A stretch of DNA of 34,790 nucleotides from Gloeocapsa sp. DLM2.Bin57 (GTDB taxonomy: Bacteria; Cyanobacteriota; Cyanobacteriia; Cyanobacteriales; Gloeocapsaceae): NCBI GenBank assembly GCA_007693955.1, contig RECR01000039.1, positions 1 to 34,790 of the forward strand, read 5' to 3'. Position 1 is the stretch's first letter. Each line of letters begins with the position of its first letter. Below are positions 7,313 to 15,586 of this stretch, one piece after another. Under the pieces are notes generated by a model. The model was not told where the DNA came from, ran no database searches, and saw only the letters and a program-made list of their open reading frames with translations. Both the position numbers and the translations under genes were made by a program.

Positions 7313-10300
7313 ATGTCTTTCCACCTCTCCACTTGGTCAATTAAAAACCCCATACCCACAATCTTACTGTTTATAATCCTTTCGATTGTGGGCATCTCTT
7401 CTTTTTTGGGTTTAGGTATCGATAGTAGTCCTAATATTGATATACCCATAGTAACAGTCACCGTCAGCCAAAGAGGTGCTAGCCCCTCAGAATTAGAAAC
7501 CCAAGTCACCAAAAAAATTGAAGACGCGGTAGCCGGATTAGGTAATATCGACCAGATTATCTCTACCGTTAACGATGGTAGCTCTACTACCGTGATTAAT
7601 TTTCTTCTAGGTACAGATACTAATCAAGCTACTAACGACGTTAGAAACTCCATCGCCCAAATTCGTCAAGAATTACCCCTAGATATTAATGAACCCATTG
7701 TCAGACGTTTAGAGTTTAGTGGAGGAGCAATTTTAACCTATGCGGTAGCCTCAGACAAACTCTCCGTAGAAGAATTAAGCGATTTTGTCGATAATAGAAT
7801 TATTCGCGAATTACTCAATGTCGAAGGAGTAGCAGCTATTGATCGTATTGGTGGAGTCGATCGCGAAATTAGAGTAGATTTAGCACCAGATCGTCTTCAA
7901 GCTTATCAAATTACCGCTACAGAAGTTAACGATCAAATCCGCAACGTTAACATTAATCTAGCAGGTGGACGCACTCAAATAGGTACAGGAGAACAAAACG
8001 TCCGCACCCTCGGTAGTGCAGAAACAGTAGAAGAATTAGGTAATTATCCCATTATCCTACCCAATGGTGATACCGTAGCCCTAGGTAATCTTGGTAACGT
8101 TACCGATGGTTTCGCCGAAATCCGTCAATCAGCCTTTTTAAATAATCAACCAGTTATTGGCTTTTCTGTTAGACGTAGTACAGGAACTAATTTAGTTACC
8201 GTCGAACAAGGAGTTAAAAAAGCGATCGCCGAGTTAGAAACAACCCTACCAGAAGATCTTAACTTTAAACTGATTTTTACCCTAGGTAACTCCATTCGAG
8301 CATCTTATCAAAGTACCATTGGTTCATTAATTATCGGTTGTATCTTAACAGTTATCACCGTAGGAATATTTCTCAGAGATTGGCGCATCACCTTAATTAC
8401 CGCTTTAGCATTACCCCTCTCGATTGTTCCTACTTTTCTGGTCATGCAAGCACTTAATTATACACTCAATGGTATGACTTTACTAGCCTTAGCTTTAGCA
8501 GTAGGAAACCTCGTCGATGACGCCATTTGTATGATTGAAAATATCGAACAACATCTGCAAATGGGAAAAACTCCCTATCAAGCAGCTTTAGATGGTGCTA
8601 GAGAAATTGGTTTAGCCGTAGTCGCTACAACCGCTACCATTGTCGCCGTTTTTCTCCCCGTAGCTTTTATGGGAGGTATTCCCGGTCAATTCTTTAAACC
8701 CTTTGGAGTCACCGTCGCTGTCTCAACCATGTTTTCTACCCTAGTAGCCACAACTATGACACCGATGTTGAGCGCATACCTCTTAAAAAATAAACCTTAT
8801 TCTTCAGCAACTAATCAAACTTTCCGACCATATCGTAATATACTTTCCTGGGCATTACGTCACCGTTTAACTACCCTAATCATAGCGATCGCCTTTTTTA
8901 TCGCTAGTCTGCAACTCGTTCCCTACATCCCCAAAGGTTTAATCGACAGTAGCGACAACTCCTTGAGTATCCTTAGCCTAGAATTACCCCCTGGTGCACA
9001 ACTTAGTCAAACCGAAGCCCTTACAGCCCAAGTTAGCAACTTATTACAAGAACAACCAGAAGTTGTTAGTACTCTTAGCACAATTGGCAGCGAAAGTCAA
9101 GGAAATTCTAGCACAATTTATGTCAATCTAGTCCCTAAAAGAGAGCGCAACATCTCTCAACTAGAATTTCAACAGAGACTGAGAGGAGAATTGAGCTTGA
9201 TACCAGGAGCAAGAAGCAGCTTTCGCGCCCTAGGAGGAGCAGGCAACAGTAAAGACCTCTCCATCATCCTCAAAAGCGAAAACCCCACCCTTTTAACCGC
9301 AACAGCAGCCCAACTCGAACAAGAAATAAGCCAAATACCAGGGATAGTAGAACTAGTTTCAAGCGCTAGTTTAGTCAAACCAGAAATAATCATTCAACCT
9401 AACTTTCAACGCGCAGCTGATTTAGGAGTGTCAGTACAAGCGATCGCCCGAACCGCTTCTTTAGCCCTCTTAGGAGATAATGAAGCTAACCTCGCTAAAT
9501 TTAATCTCAGCGATCGCCAAATTCCCATACGCGTTAAAATAGACCCAGATTATCACGATGACCTAGAAACCATTAGAAATCTGAGTCTCCCTAGTAGTCG
9601 CGGTACTCTAGTACCCCTTAACGCAGTAGCAGATATTCGTCTTGGCAGTGGACCTGCTACTATCAACCGTTTTAATCGTTATCGTCAAGTTACCCTAGAA
9701 GCTAACCTCCAAGACCTCTCCCTCGGAGAAGCTATGGCTAAAATTCGCAATCTCCCTGCTTTTAATCCCCTCCCCCCAGGAGTTACAGAAGAACCAGCAG
9801 GAGACGCTAAAATCATGCAGGATATCTTTACAGGTTTTGCTAGCGCCCTGGGTTTAGCTGTTTTATCTATCTACGCCATTCTCGTTTTACTCTATAACAA
9901 CTTCCTCTATCCCCTGGCTATTCTCACTGCTTTACCCCTTTCCGTAGGTGGATCTTTACTAGCTTTATTGGTTATGCAAAAAGAATTAGGACTCTTCGCC
10001 TTAATTGGGATAGTCTTATTAATGGGTTTAGTCACTAAAAACGCCATTCTGCTAGTAGATTTTATCCTCGCTGCACTTTCTGAAGGAAAACCCCTCTCTC
10101 AAGCAATTATCAACGCAGGAGTATCCCGTTTACGACCAATTCTGATGACCTCTATCTCTACCATCGCCGGCATGATTCCTATTGCTTTAGAATTAGGCGC
10201 AGATGGTGCTGTACGTAGCCCCATGGCGATCGCTGTTATCGGTGGTTTTACCACCTCTACCCTCCTTACCCTAGTTGTCGTCCCTGTCTTTTTTACTTAT

Positions 10301-10345
10301 ATTTATAACCTAGGCAAAAAAGCTCAAAAACTTTTCCAGCATTGA
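7313..10345 (+). CDS. RND multidrug/solute efflux pump (AcrB/HAE1-like)
   Basis: Inner-membrane proton-driven trimeric pump of about 1,010 residues. The N-terminus SxWSIKNPIPTILLF and the porter-domain opening PNIDIPIVTVTV..GASPSELE are classic for the family. Proton-relay acids D402 and D403 sit in TM4 (GNLVDDAI), and the partner Lys is K909 in GLVTKNAILLVDF, equivalent to AcrB D407, D408 and K940, so the pump looks active. Chosen start is ATG 7313, four bases after the adaptor stop; the frame stays open upstream inside the adaptor gene, but homology begins here. Likely co-transcribed from the 5897 promoter. Substrate unknown; no regulator is adjacent. Confidence 0.93.
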   Translation: MSFHLSTWSIKNPIPTILLFIILSIVGISSFLGLGIDSSPNIDIPIVTVTVSQRGASPSELETQVTKKIEDAVAGLGNIDQIISTVNDGSSTTVINFLLGTDTNQATNDVRNSIAQIRQELPLDINEPIVRRLEFSGGAILTYAVASDKLSVEELSDFVDNRIIRELLNVEGVAAIDRIGGVDREIRVDLAPDRLQAYQITATEVNDQIRNVNINLAGGRTQIGTGEQNVRTLGSAETVEELGNYPIILPNGDTVALGNLGNVTDGFAEIRQSAFLNNQPVIGFSVRRSTGTNLVTVEQGVKKAIAELETTLPEDLNFKLIFTLGNSIRASYQSTIGSLIIGCILTVITVGIFLRDWRITLITALALPLSIVPTFLVMQALNYTLNGMTLLALALAVGNLVDDAICMIENIEQHLQMGKTPYQAALDGAREIGLAVVATTATIVAVFLPVAFMGGIPGQFFKPFGVTVAVSTMFSTLVATTMTPMLSAYLLKNKPYSSATNQTFRPYRNILSWALRHRLTTLIIAIAFFIASLQLVPYIPKGLIDSSDNSLSILSLELPPGAQLSQTEALTAQVSNLLQEQPEVVSTLSTIGSESQGNSSTIYVNLVPKRERNISQLEFQQRLRGELSLIPGARSSFRALGGAGNSKDLSIILKSENPTLLTATAAQLEQEISQIPGIVELVSSASLVKPEIIIQPNFQRAADLGVSVQAIARTASLALLGDNEANLAKFNLSDRQIPIRVKIDPDYHDDLETIRNLSLPSSRGTLVPLNAVADIRLGSGPATINRFNRYRQVTLEANLQDLSLGEAMAKIRNLPAFNPLPPGVTEEPAGDAKIMQDIFTGFASALGLAVLSIYAILVLLYNNFLYPLAILTALPLSVGGSLLALLVMQKELGLFALIGIVLLMGLVTKNAILLVDFILAALSEGKPLSQAIINAGVSRLRPILMTSISTIAGMIPIALELGADGAVRSPMAIAVIGGFTTSTLLTLVVVPVFFTYIYNLGKKAQKLFQH

Positions 10346-10413
10346 CACTCTCGGGCTAAATGAAGCGCTCATGATAACGGGAGTTCTCTGGCGCGATTAA
10401 GATAGATTTTTCC

Positions 10414-10438
10414 TATAGCGCTACGCGCAAGGCAAGAG
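10414..10438 (-). repeat. Short dispersed repeat with GCGCGTAGCGC core, copy 2
   Basis: On the minus strand it reads CTCTTGCCTTGCGCGTAGCG then CTATAGG, matching 50-75 apart from one extra T. It lies in the 233-base space between the RND pump and the pentapeptide gene. The only other thing visible there is a weak stem, ACTCTCG with CGGGAGT around 10,347-10,384, that lacks a U tract. Confidence 0.7.
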
Positions 10439-10578
10439 TACCTCTGTTATATTTTTAGCTTTCTCTCAATCCATTTGAGATAACCACTAAAGCTTTACAA
10501 AACTTTATATCTATCTAGTTAGCTTTACTTAAAATTAGGGAACTCTAAAAGATAGATAGTGGATTTTAAAATATATTG

Positions 10579-11409
10579 ATGTTAAAAGACAGTGCCGAAC
10601 TAGAAATACGAAAACGTTACAGTCTCGGAGATAGACAATTTCCTAACATCAGATTAAGACGTGCTCAATTAAAAGGAATCAAGCTAGCTCAAGCTAATCT
10701 CAAGGGAGCAGACTTGAGCTACGCTAATCTCAGAGACGCTGACTTGAGTTATGCAGATTTGAGCAACGCTTATCTCAATGAAACCAATTTAATTGGTGCT
10801 AACCTAACTGGTGCTATTTTACATAGTGCTTCTCTGATTAAAGCCTTATTAGCTAATGCAGATTTAAAAAACGCTAATTTAACCGAAGCTTTTTTAACTA
10901 AAGCAGTTTTAAGTAATGTTAGCTTAATTAAAGCTAATTTAAGTGGAGCGTATTTAAATGAAGCAGATTTAACAGGAATACAATTACAGGGAGCAATTTT
11001 TACCCCTAAAACCCAATTTCCTGGCTATTTTAACCCGTTGACAGCGGGAATGGTGCAGAAATCATCTGTGGATAGTTTAATTCAGCAAAAAGTCACCATA
11101 ACTCAACTCTTAACTAGTTTTAATCAAGTCGCAGATTGTAGCAATCATTACCTAGGAAATATCTTAACCGCTAAGTATTTAAACTCTTCTCGACCTCCTA
11201 GAGAATGGTTAAATAATTTTCAGATAGATTCTCAAGGAAAAATAACCTTTACAGACAATATTAATGCCCCTGTAACCACTTTACAGCTACAATATTTTCA
11301 AGAATGGGTAGGAGCATTTATTAAATCCTGTTCTCTGATTATTCAAGATTTTGCTAAAGTCATTAAAAGCAAAAATATTGAATTAGTAAATACTATACTC
11401 AAGTCTTAA
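10579..11409 (+). CDS. Pentapeptide-repeat protein with unrecognised C-terminal domain
   Basis: Residues of about 25-135 are around twenty consecutive five-residue A(D/N)LxX units, predicted to form a right-handed quadrilateral beta helix. The remaining 140 residues (YFNPLTAGMVQ onwards) are non-repetitive and not recognised; they are rich in helix-favouring stretches. Start is ATG 10579; an in-frame TTG directly precedes it. No signal peptide or membrane segment, so probably cytoplasmic. It lies on the same strand 156 bases before the PAP-type cluster, but the gap has its own palindrome and possible promoter, so co-transcription is doubtful. Many cyanobacterial pentapeptide proteins have no known role, and none is assigned here. 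Confidence 0.8.
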   Translation: MLKDSAELEIRKRYSLGDRQFPNIRLRRAQLKGIKLAQANLKGADLSYANLRDADLSYADLSNAYLNETNLIGANLTGAILHSASLIKALLANADLKNANLTEAFLTKAVLSNVSLIKANLSGAYLNEADLTGIQLQGAIFTPKTQFPGYFNPLTAGMVQKSSVDSLIQQKVTITQLLTSFNQVADCSNHYLGNILTAKYLNSSRPPREWLNNFQIDSQGKITFTDNINAPVTTLQLQYFQEWVGAFIKSCSLIIQDFAKVIKSKNIELVNTILKS

Positions 11410-11437
11410 CAAGTCTTTACGTAAATGTAAAAAAATG

Positions 11438-11451
11438 TCAATTTAAATTGA
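11438..11451. promoter_or_regulatory. 14-bp perfect palindrome upstream of PAP-type cluster
   Basis: TCAATTTAAATTGA is a perfect AT-rich palindrome 115 bases before the first V4R gene. It could be a regulator site or chance in AT-rich DNA. A TATACT at 11516-11521 could be a -10 box for the cluster, but no good -35 is seen. Confidence 0.3.
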
Positions 11452-11565
11452 AATTTTCTAGTTAAGTAAGTCAGAATAAGAAAAGAAGATAAACAGATAT
11501 TTAAGCATAGTAATCTATACTTAAATAACCAACGTCGATAACTACTTTAGATGAGATAGTCACAA

Positions 11566-12270
11566 ATGGTTTTTATTCAAAATTCCCCCAAAATCAATAA
11601 AGAATCCGAGCATTTTTGGCGTCAAAAACATCCCCAAAGACATGCTCACTATAGTTTTGAAGATTTTTTTCATTTTGATACTAATAATGGGAGTATCACA
11701 GATTGGAACAAAGAAAGAAACATACTAGTCAGTGAAGATTTTATCATTGGCTTGATTGAAGGATTAGAAGAAGAAGTAGGAGCAGCAGCATCAGTAGTGA
11801 TGTACAATATTGGTAAAGAATGGGGAACAAGAGACGCCCTATTTTTCCAAAATTGGTTTAGTAAAGAATATAACTATAACCTAGACCACATGAATTTACT
11901 CTACGTTTTAGAGGGTTGGTGGTGGCCATTTACAACCCAAGGTTGGGGTAATTGGGAAGTAGATTTAAGCGAACAAAAAAACGGGTTTATGTTCGTAAAT
12001 ATCTTTGATTCAGCAGTAGCGAGAACCCTAGGAGACGTAGGTAAGCCAGTATGTCATATTTATGCAGGTTTATTAGCAGGGTTCTTTAGTAACTTGGTGA
12101 AAAAAGACCTAAATTGTATCGAGATTCAATGTTATGCCATGGGAGAAACCTACTGTAAATTCTTATTAGGAAAACAAGACCGTATCGATGCGGCTACATT
12201 TTGGCAAAACGAAGGCGCAACCACTAAAGATATCGAAAAAAGACTATTAGACGGAGAAATATTGCAATGA
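11566..12270 (+). CDS. V4R-domain protein, PSII assembly (Slr0144-like)
   Basis: First gene of a seven-gene cluster that matches, in order and content, the photosystem II assembly proficiency operon slr0144-slr0152 of Synechocystis 6803. The 234-residue protein carries a V4R (4-vinyl reductase) domain, a small-molecule-binding fold known from bacteriochlorophyll-related proteins and proposed to bind tetrapyrroles. Its C-terminal part shows KPVCHIYAGLLAGFF, then NCIEIQCYAMGETYCKF; three of these Cys are shared with the V4R protein at 13132. The WWWPFTTQGWGNW segment is strikingly aromatic. No signal or membrane segment. Its stop overlaps the next start by four bases (ATGA). The exact ligand is unknown. 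Confidence 0.85.
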   Translation: MVFIQNSPKINKESEHFWRQKHPQRHAHYSFEDFFHFDTNNGSITDWNKERNILVSEDFIIGLIEGLEEEVGAAASVVMYNIGKEWGTRDALFFQNWFSKEYNYNLDHMNLLYVLEGWWWPFTTQGWGNWEVDLSEQKNGFMFVNIFDSAVARTLGDVGKPVCHIYAGLLAGFFSNLVKKDLNCIEIQCYAMGETYCKFLLGKQDRIDAATFWQNEGATTKDIEKRLLDGEILQ

Positions 12271-12626
12271 GTCTAGCAACTTTATTGCAGTGCAAAAGTG
12301 TTGAAGCATTTTTTAATGATTGTAATTGGGAAGGAAGAAAACTAGTTGCCAAACAACCAGAAATAGTTAAACAACCTCTCCCTCTCTGCTTAAAAGTAGG
12401 CGAGTTTTTCCAACAACATAACTGGGAAGGAAAACCAGCAGAGTTGATACCAACCATAACAACAGTAAAAGAAGAAACATTGATTACGCAAACCGTCAAG
12501 GATTTCTTTGCTTACCTGAGTTGGGAAGGAAAACCCCAAGTAGCAAAAATGCCTACACCAACAACACCAAGCCTGGAAACTAAGCATTCACAATTAAATC
12601 TTGATGACCTATCAGACCTATTTTAG
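12267..12626 (+). CDS. Small protein with three VxxFFx4WEG motifs (Slr0145 position)
   Basis: The 119-residue protein, in the slr0145 position of the PAP operon, has no recognised catalytic domain. It contains three copies of V-x2-F-F-x4-W-E-G-(R/K), with Trp at 21, 53 and 86, so the units are 32-33 residues apart. Pro/Thr-rich linkers join them, and the tail is acidic-hydrophobic (LDDLSDLF). This layout suggests a flexible, multivalent binding protein, which is inference. Start ATG 12267 overlaps the upstream stop (ATGA); it ends 11 bases before the next start. Probably cytoplasmic. Confidence 0.8.
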   Translation: MSLATLLQCKSVEAFFNDCNWEGRKLVAKQPEIVKQPLPLCLKVGEFFQQHNWEGKPAELIPTITTVKEETLITQTVKDFFAYLSWEGKPQVAKMPTPTTPSLETKHSQLNLDDLSDLF

Positions 12627-12637
12627 AGGATTTGACT

Positions 12638-13117
12638 ATGTACGCAGAATTAAGAGAACTACTCTACGACGCAGAAGAACATTATTTAAAGTCAGAGGAA
12701 ATAGACAAACTCCGTCAGAATGTTGAATCACTCAAAGAAAGACTAGCAATATATAAAGAATTGCGCAATCGCGAAATAGACATTTTTCAAGCGATCGCCA
12801 ATCAGTTAGAAAAAGAACTCGATCCCACAGAAGTACAACAACTACCAGAATTAATTGTACATTGGGCAAAGATTGTCCGCTACGTAGCCATGGGAATGTT
12901 ACTCAACAGTAATGAATTTATCCAACGCAGAATCTTGGAATGGATTACACCAGTCAGACAAGCGCATAATCGCGTTTCTTTAGATGAACAAGTGTATAAA
13001 TTGCTTTATTCGGAGTTAAAAAACCTTTTACCAGAGCAACAATGGCAAATCTGGCAACCTTTTATAGTGCAAGTAGAGCAAACAATGTTACGCGCAAATG
13101 AAACAGAAGTAGCATGA
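12638..13117 (+). CDS. Phycobilisome-fold (globin-like) protein without chromophore Cys (Slr0146-like)
   Basis: An all-helical protein of 159 residues, a paralogue of the product at 14306: both share AxGMLLN/AGAMLLN followed by a long helix with a conserved Trp (EWITPVRQAH versus IWYRTIVRAY). That family aligns with allophycocyanin subunits. Here the position of the bilin-binding Cys is Leu and the pyrrole-contacting Asp is His (ELIVHWAKIVRY), so covalent bilin binding at this site is unlikely. Start ATG 12638 has AGAGGA 7 bases upstream; a TTG at 12632 is rejected. Role inferred from the PAP operon: photosystem II assembly. Confidence 0.75.
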   Translation: MYAELRELLYDAEEHYLKSEEIDKLRQNVESLKERLAIYKELRNREIDIFQAIANQLEKELDPTEVQQLPELIVHWAKIVRYVAMGMLLNSNEFIQRRILEWITPVRQAHNRVSLDEQVYKLLYSELKNLLPEQQWQIWQPFIVQVEQTMLRANETEVA

Positions 13118-13131
13118 GGTAACCAAAAACC

Positions 13132-13803
13132 ATGATTGACGTTAGCAACCTATTACAAGCTCAAAAACCCCTACCTGGTAACTACTTTGCTTATGATGCT
13201 TATGTATCAGGAGATTATGAAATCGGGTTAATCGAAAACCGAGCAGGAGCAAGACTAATCGCCTTTCCTAAGCTCTTACTAGAAGCAATGTACATAGCTT
13301 TAGAGCAAGAAACAGGTCAAGCATCAGGGGTAGTATTATATAACTGTGGTCGTTGGTGGGGTAAAAACTTCTATCGACGCTTCGCTGAAGAAATTAAACA
13401 ATACTATGGTAAATCTATCGCTGAGATGGAAATGGTAGAGTTTAGCGAGTGTATCAAACAATGTTGGAAAACCTACGGTTGGGGAGTGATGGATATCGAC
13501 TTGAGTTATTACCAACAGGGATATCTAGTTATTACAACTACCCATTCTCCCTTTGCTCAAGCTGCTACCCCTAGTAATAAACCCATGTGTTTTGCTGAAG
13601 CAGGATTATTAAGCGCCTTTTTTACTCAGGTAAGTGGGAAAGAATTAGGTTGTGTACAAACCGCTTGTGAGTCTATGGGAGAAGAATCTAATTACTTTGT
13701 CTTGGGAATACCAGATCGAGTAGAAAAAGCTCAAGCGTGGTTAACCGAAGGACAAGATCATCAGACGATTATGGAACGTCTCTGTGTCAATCAAGCTACC
13801 TAA
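13132..13803 (+). CDS. V4R-domain protein, PSII assembly (Slr0147-like)
   Basis: Second V4R protein of the cluster, 223 residues. It shares with the first V4R protein ASGVVLYNCGRWWG versus ASVVMYNIGKEWG, the GWG segment, and KPMCFAEAGLLSAFF...LGCVQTACESMGEES. Three Cys are common to both; the fourth of the first protein (YCKF) is Asn-Tyr here. The two probably form a complementary pair or heteromer (inference). GAGGT lies about 14 bases before the ATG. Followed 16 bases later by the ferredoxin gene. Confidence 0.85.
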   Translation: MIDVSNLLQAQKPLPGNYFAYDAYVSGDYEIGLIENRAGARLIAFPKLLLEAMYIALEQETGQASGVVLYNCGRWWGKNFYRRFAEEIKQYYGKSIAEMEMVEFSECIKQCWKTYGWGVMDIDLSYYQQGYLVITTTHSPFAQAATPSNKPMCFAEAGLLSAFFTQVSGKELGCVQTACESMGEESNYFVLGIPDRVEKAQAWLTEGQDHQTIMERLCVNQAT

Positions 13804-13819
13804 ATAAATTGAGAAAATC

Positions 13820-14302
13820 ATGGGCAAAATAGTTAAAGTCGAACCCCTTAACGAAGAAGTCATTATCAATACTAACGAAAATCTGCTCTCAGTACTCTTA
13901 AAAAAAGATCTCAATGTCTTACAAGAATGCGGTGCAAGGGGAATGTGTTCCACTTGCCATGTTTATGTAACAGAGGGGGAAGAGAGTCTAACACCCTTGA
14001 ATAAAAGAGAAAAACGCACCCTAGAAGTGATTACTACCTGTCGGACTAATTCTCGTCTAGCTTGTCAAGCGCGAGTAATCGGTGAGGGAGTAGTGGTAGA
14101 AATTCCCGCAGGGATGTATCTGAGTGAGATCGACGATATCGAGTCTTTAATTGGTCGTCGCGCTCAAGAAGATATTTTACACCCTATTTCTGGTGCGGTT
14201 TTAGTAGAAGCAGGAAAATTAATTACTCGTTCCATGATTACTCAACTCAAAGAAACCAAAGGAAAAGTAGAAGAATATCTAGTTAAAAGCGAAGAGGTAT
14301 AA
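13820..14302 (+). CDS. 2Fe-2S ferredoxin with extra C-terminal domain (Slr0148-like)
   Basis: Electron-transfer protein with a [2Fe-2S] beta-grasp domain in residues 1-100. Cluster ligands are Cys37-x5-Cys43-x2-Cys46 and Cys82 (RLACQARV); a further Cys74 is present. The x5 spacing is the adrenodoxin-like pattern, not the CX4CX2C of photosynthetic PetF. Residues of about 105-160 form an additional small domain (HPISGAVLVEAGKLITRSMI) of unknown role. Matches the slr0148 position of the PAP operon. The second ferredoxin of Synechocystis (slr0150) is absent here. Next gene begins 3 bases after its stop. Confidence 0.88.
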   Translation: MGKIVKVEPLNEEVIINTNENLLSVLLKKDLNVLQECGARGMCSTCHVYVTEGEESLTPLNKREKRTLEVITTCRTNSRLACQARVIGEGVVVEIPAGMYLSEIDDIESLIGRRAQEDILHPISGAVLVEAGKLITRSMITQLKETKGKVEEYLVKSEEV

Positions 14303-14305
14303 TCA

Positions 14306-14773
14306 ATGTATAAGTCATTAGCTCGTTTGAGTGTAGAAACAGATGGACGTTACGCTACAGACTCAGAATTACAGTTTATCGAAGATTATTTAGCATCTGT
14401 AGAAAAACGGATTAGCACTTATGAGAAAGTCCGTGATGCTGAACCCAAAATTATCGATAAAGTCGAAAAACAAAAACAGGAAATAAACCCCGAGTTGTTT
14501 AAACTCAACGGGAGAGATATCACAGGAATCTGTCGCCGTGACATGATTGATATCTTACGTTGTTCAGCAGGAGCAATGTTACTCAATGAGATGGATTATC
14601 TACGGGATAATATGTTGATTTGGTATCGTACTATCGTACGGGCTTATCAATACGATCGCCACGACGACACCATCTATAAACTCCTGGAAAACAACACCAA
14701 AGCTCATCTCACCCCAGATGAAGCTAAATTCATGATTCCTGTTTTACAACTTGACCATACTTTACTTAGTTAG
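14306..14773 (+). CDS. Phycobilisome-fold protein retaining chromophore-site Cys (Slr0149-like)
   Basis: A 155-residue protein that aligns with allophycocyanin alpha from the N-terminus: GRYATDSELQFIEDYLASVEKR matches the EARYLSPGELDRIKSF region. ICRRDMIDILR aligns with the bilin attachment segment TCLRDLDYYLR. Cys76 therefore sits at the chromophore thioether position and Asp79 at the tetrapyrrole-binding Asp. A bound bilin is possible but unproven. A GAGGT site precedes the ATG. Paralogue of the gene at 12638. Role inferred from the PAP operon. Confidence 0.8.
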   Translation: MYKSLARLSVETDGRYATDSELQFIEDYLASVEKRISTYEKVRDAEPKIIDKVEKQKQEINPELFKLNGRDITGICRRDMIDILRCSAGAMLLNEMDYLRDNMLIWYRTIVRAYQYDRHDDTIYKLLENNTKAHLTPDEAKFMIPVLQLDHTLLS

Positions 14774-14782
14774 GATAAGATT

Positions 14783-15571
14783 ATGTCAGAACAAAAACAT
14801 TGGCTAGATTTTGCTGAGATTGGTAGTGCTGCAGTTTCCATCGGAGGAGCGATCGCTACTATAGTAGGACAACCTATATTTTATGCTACCGTTCCCCTTT
14901 CTGTTTCGGTAACCCTAAATCTCTTAAATCGTAAACGTCTGTTAAATGAGATGTTAAGCAGTCACCAGCAAGACGTCGCTACTCTCCAACATTCCTTGAC
15001 AACTACTGAAGCAACTCTTAACGGCAATTTAGAGAACCTTAATGCTAACATTGGCTTGCAAATAAAAGACCTTGAGCGTATTTCTGGTGATAACCGTCAA
15101 CAACTCCAAGCAGATTTAACCCTTAAAGAGCAAAATTTACGAGAATCACTGCAAAACTTAGAACATGAACACAATCAAGTCGCTAAAATAGTCGCAGAGT
15201 TACAACAGATTGAAAATCTCTCTCAAGGAATTCGCAATAATCCTGATCACGCAGATTTCTACTATCGTCGTGGTTTAAGTCATCAACATCTCGGAGACAA
15301 ACAAGGAGCGATCGCCGATTATAGCAAAGCTATAGAAATAAATCGAGATCATGCGGGTGCTCATCATCAACGTGGTATCCTCAGCGCTGAATTAGGAGAT
15401 AGAAGACAAGGTGTAGATGATTTACGACGCGCCGCTAAACTCTATTTTGAGCAAGGAGATATCGATAGTTATCAACAAGCTAGAGATTTAAGTAAGGAAT
15501 TTTACGAAATTCATAACCCAGTTACAGAGCAAGCTTTTGAGAAAATTAACCTAGCTAATTTCTTGTCTTAA
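14783..15571 (+). CDS. Membrane-anchored TPR protein (Slr0151-like)
   Basis: 262 residues: a hydrophobic N-terminal region (about 12-48, FAEIGSAAVSIGGAIATIVG onward), a long helical coiled coil (about 55-145), then two TPR repeats (about 155-225; DFYYRRGLSHQHLGDKQGAI and AGAHHQRGILSAELGDRRQG). In Synechocystis the TPR protein Slr0151 ends the PAP operon before a Ser/Thr kinase gene (slr0152, spkG) and functions in photosystem II assembly or repair at the thylakoid. Here no kinase follows: the next gene is convergent. AGGAT precedes the ATG. Last gene of the cluster. Confidence 0.82.
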   Translation: MSEQKHWLDFAEIGSAAVSIGGAIATIVGQPIFYATVPLSVSVTLNLLNRKRLLNEMLSSHQQDVATLQHSLTTTEATLNGNLENLNANIGLQIKDLERISGDNRQQLQADLTLKEQNLRESLQNLEHEHNQVAKIVAELQQIENLSQGIRNNPDHADFYYRRGLSHQHLGDKQGAIADYSKAIEINRDHAGAHHQRGILSAELGDRRQGVDDLRRAAKLYFEQGDIDSYQQARDLSKEFYEIHNPVTEQAFEKINLANFLS

Positions 15572-15586
15572 AAATAGGGGAAGTAT

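Noticed and set aside
10347-10384. Terminator after the RND pump
   Set aside because: ACTCTCG and CGGGAGT can pair, but the loop is long and no U tract follows.
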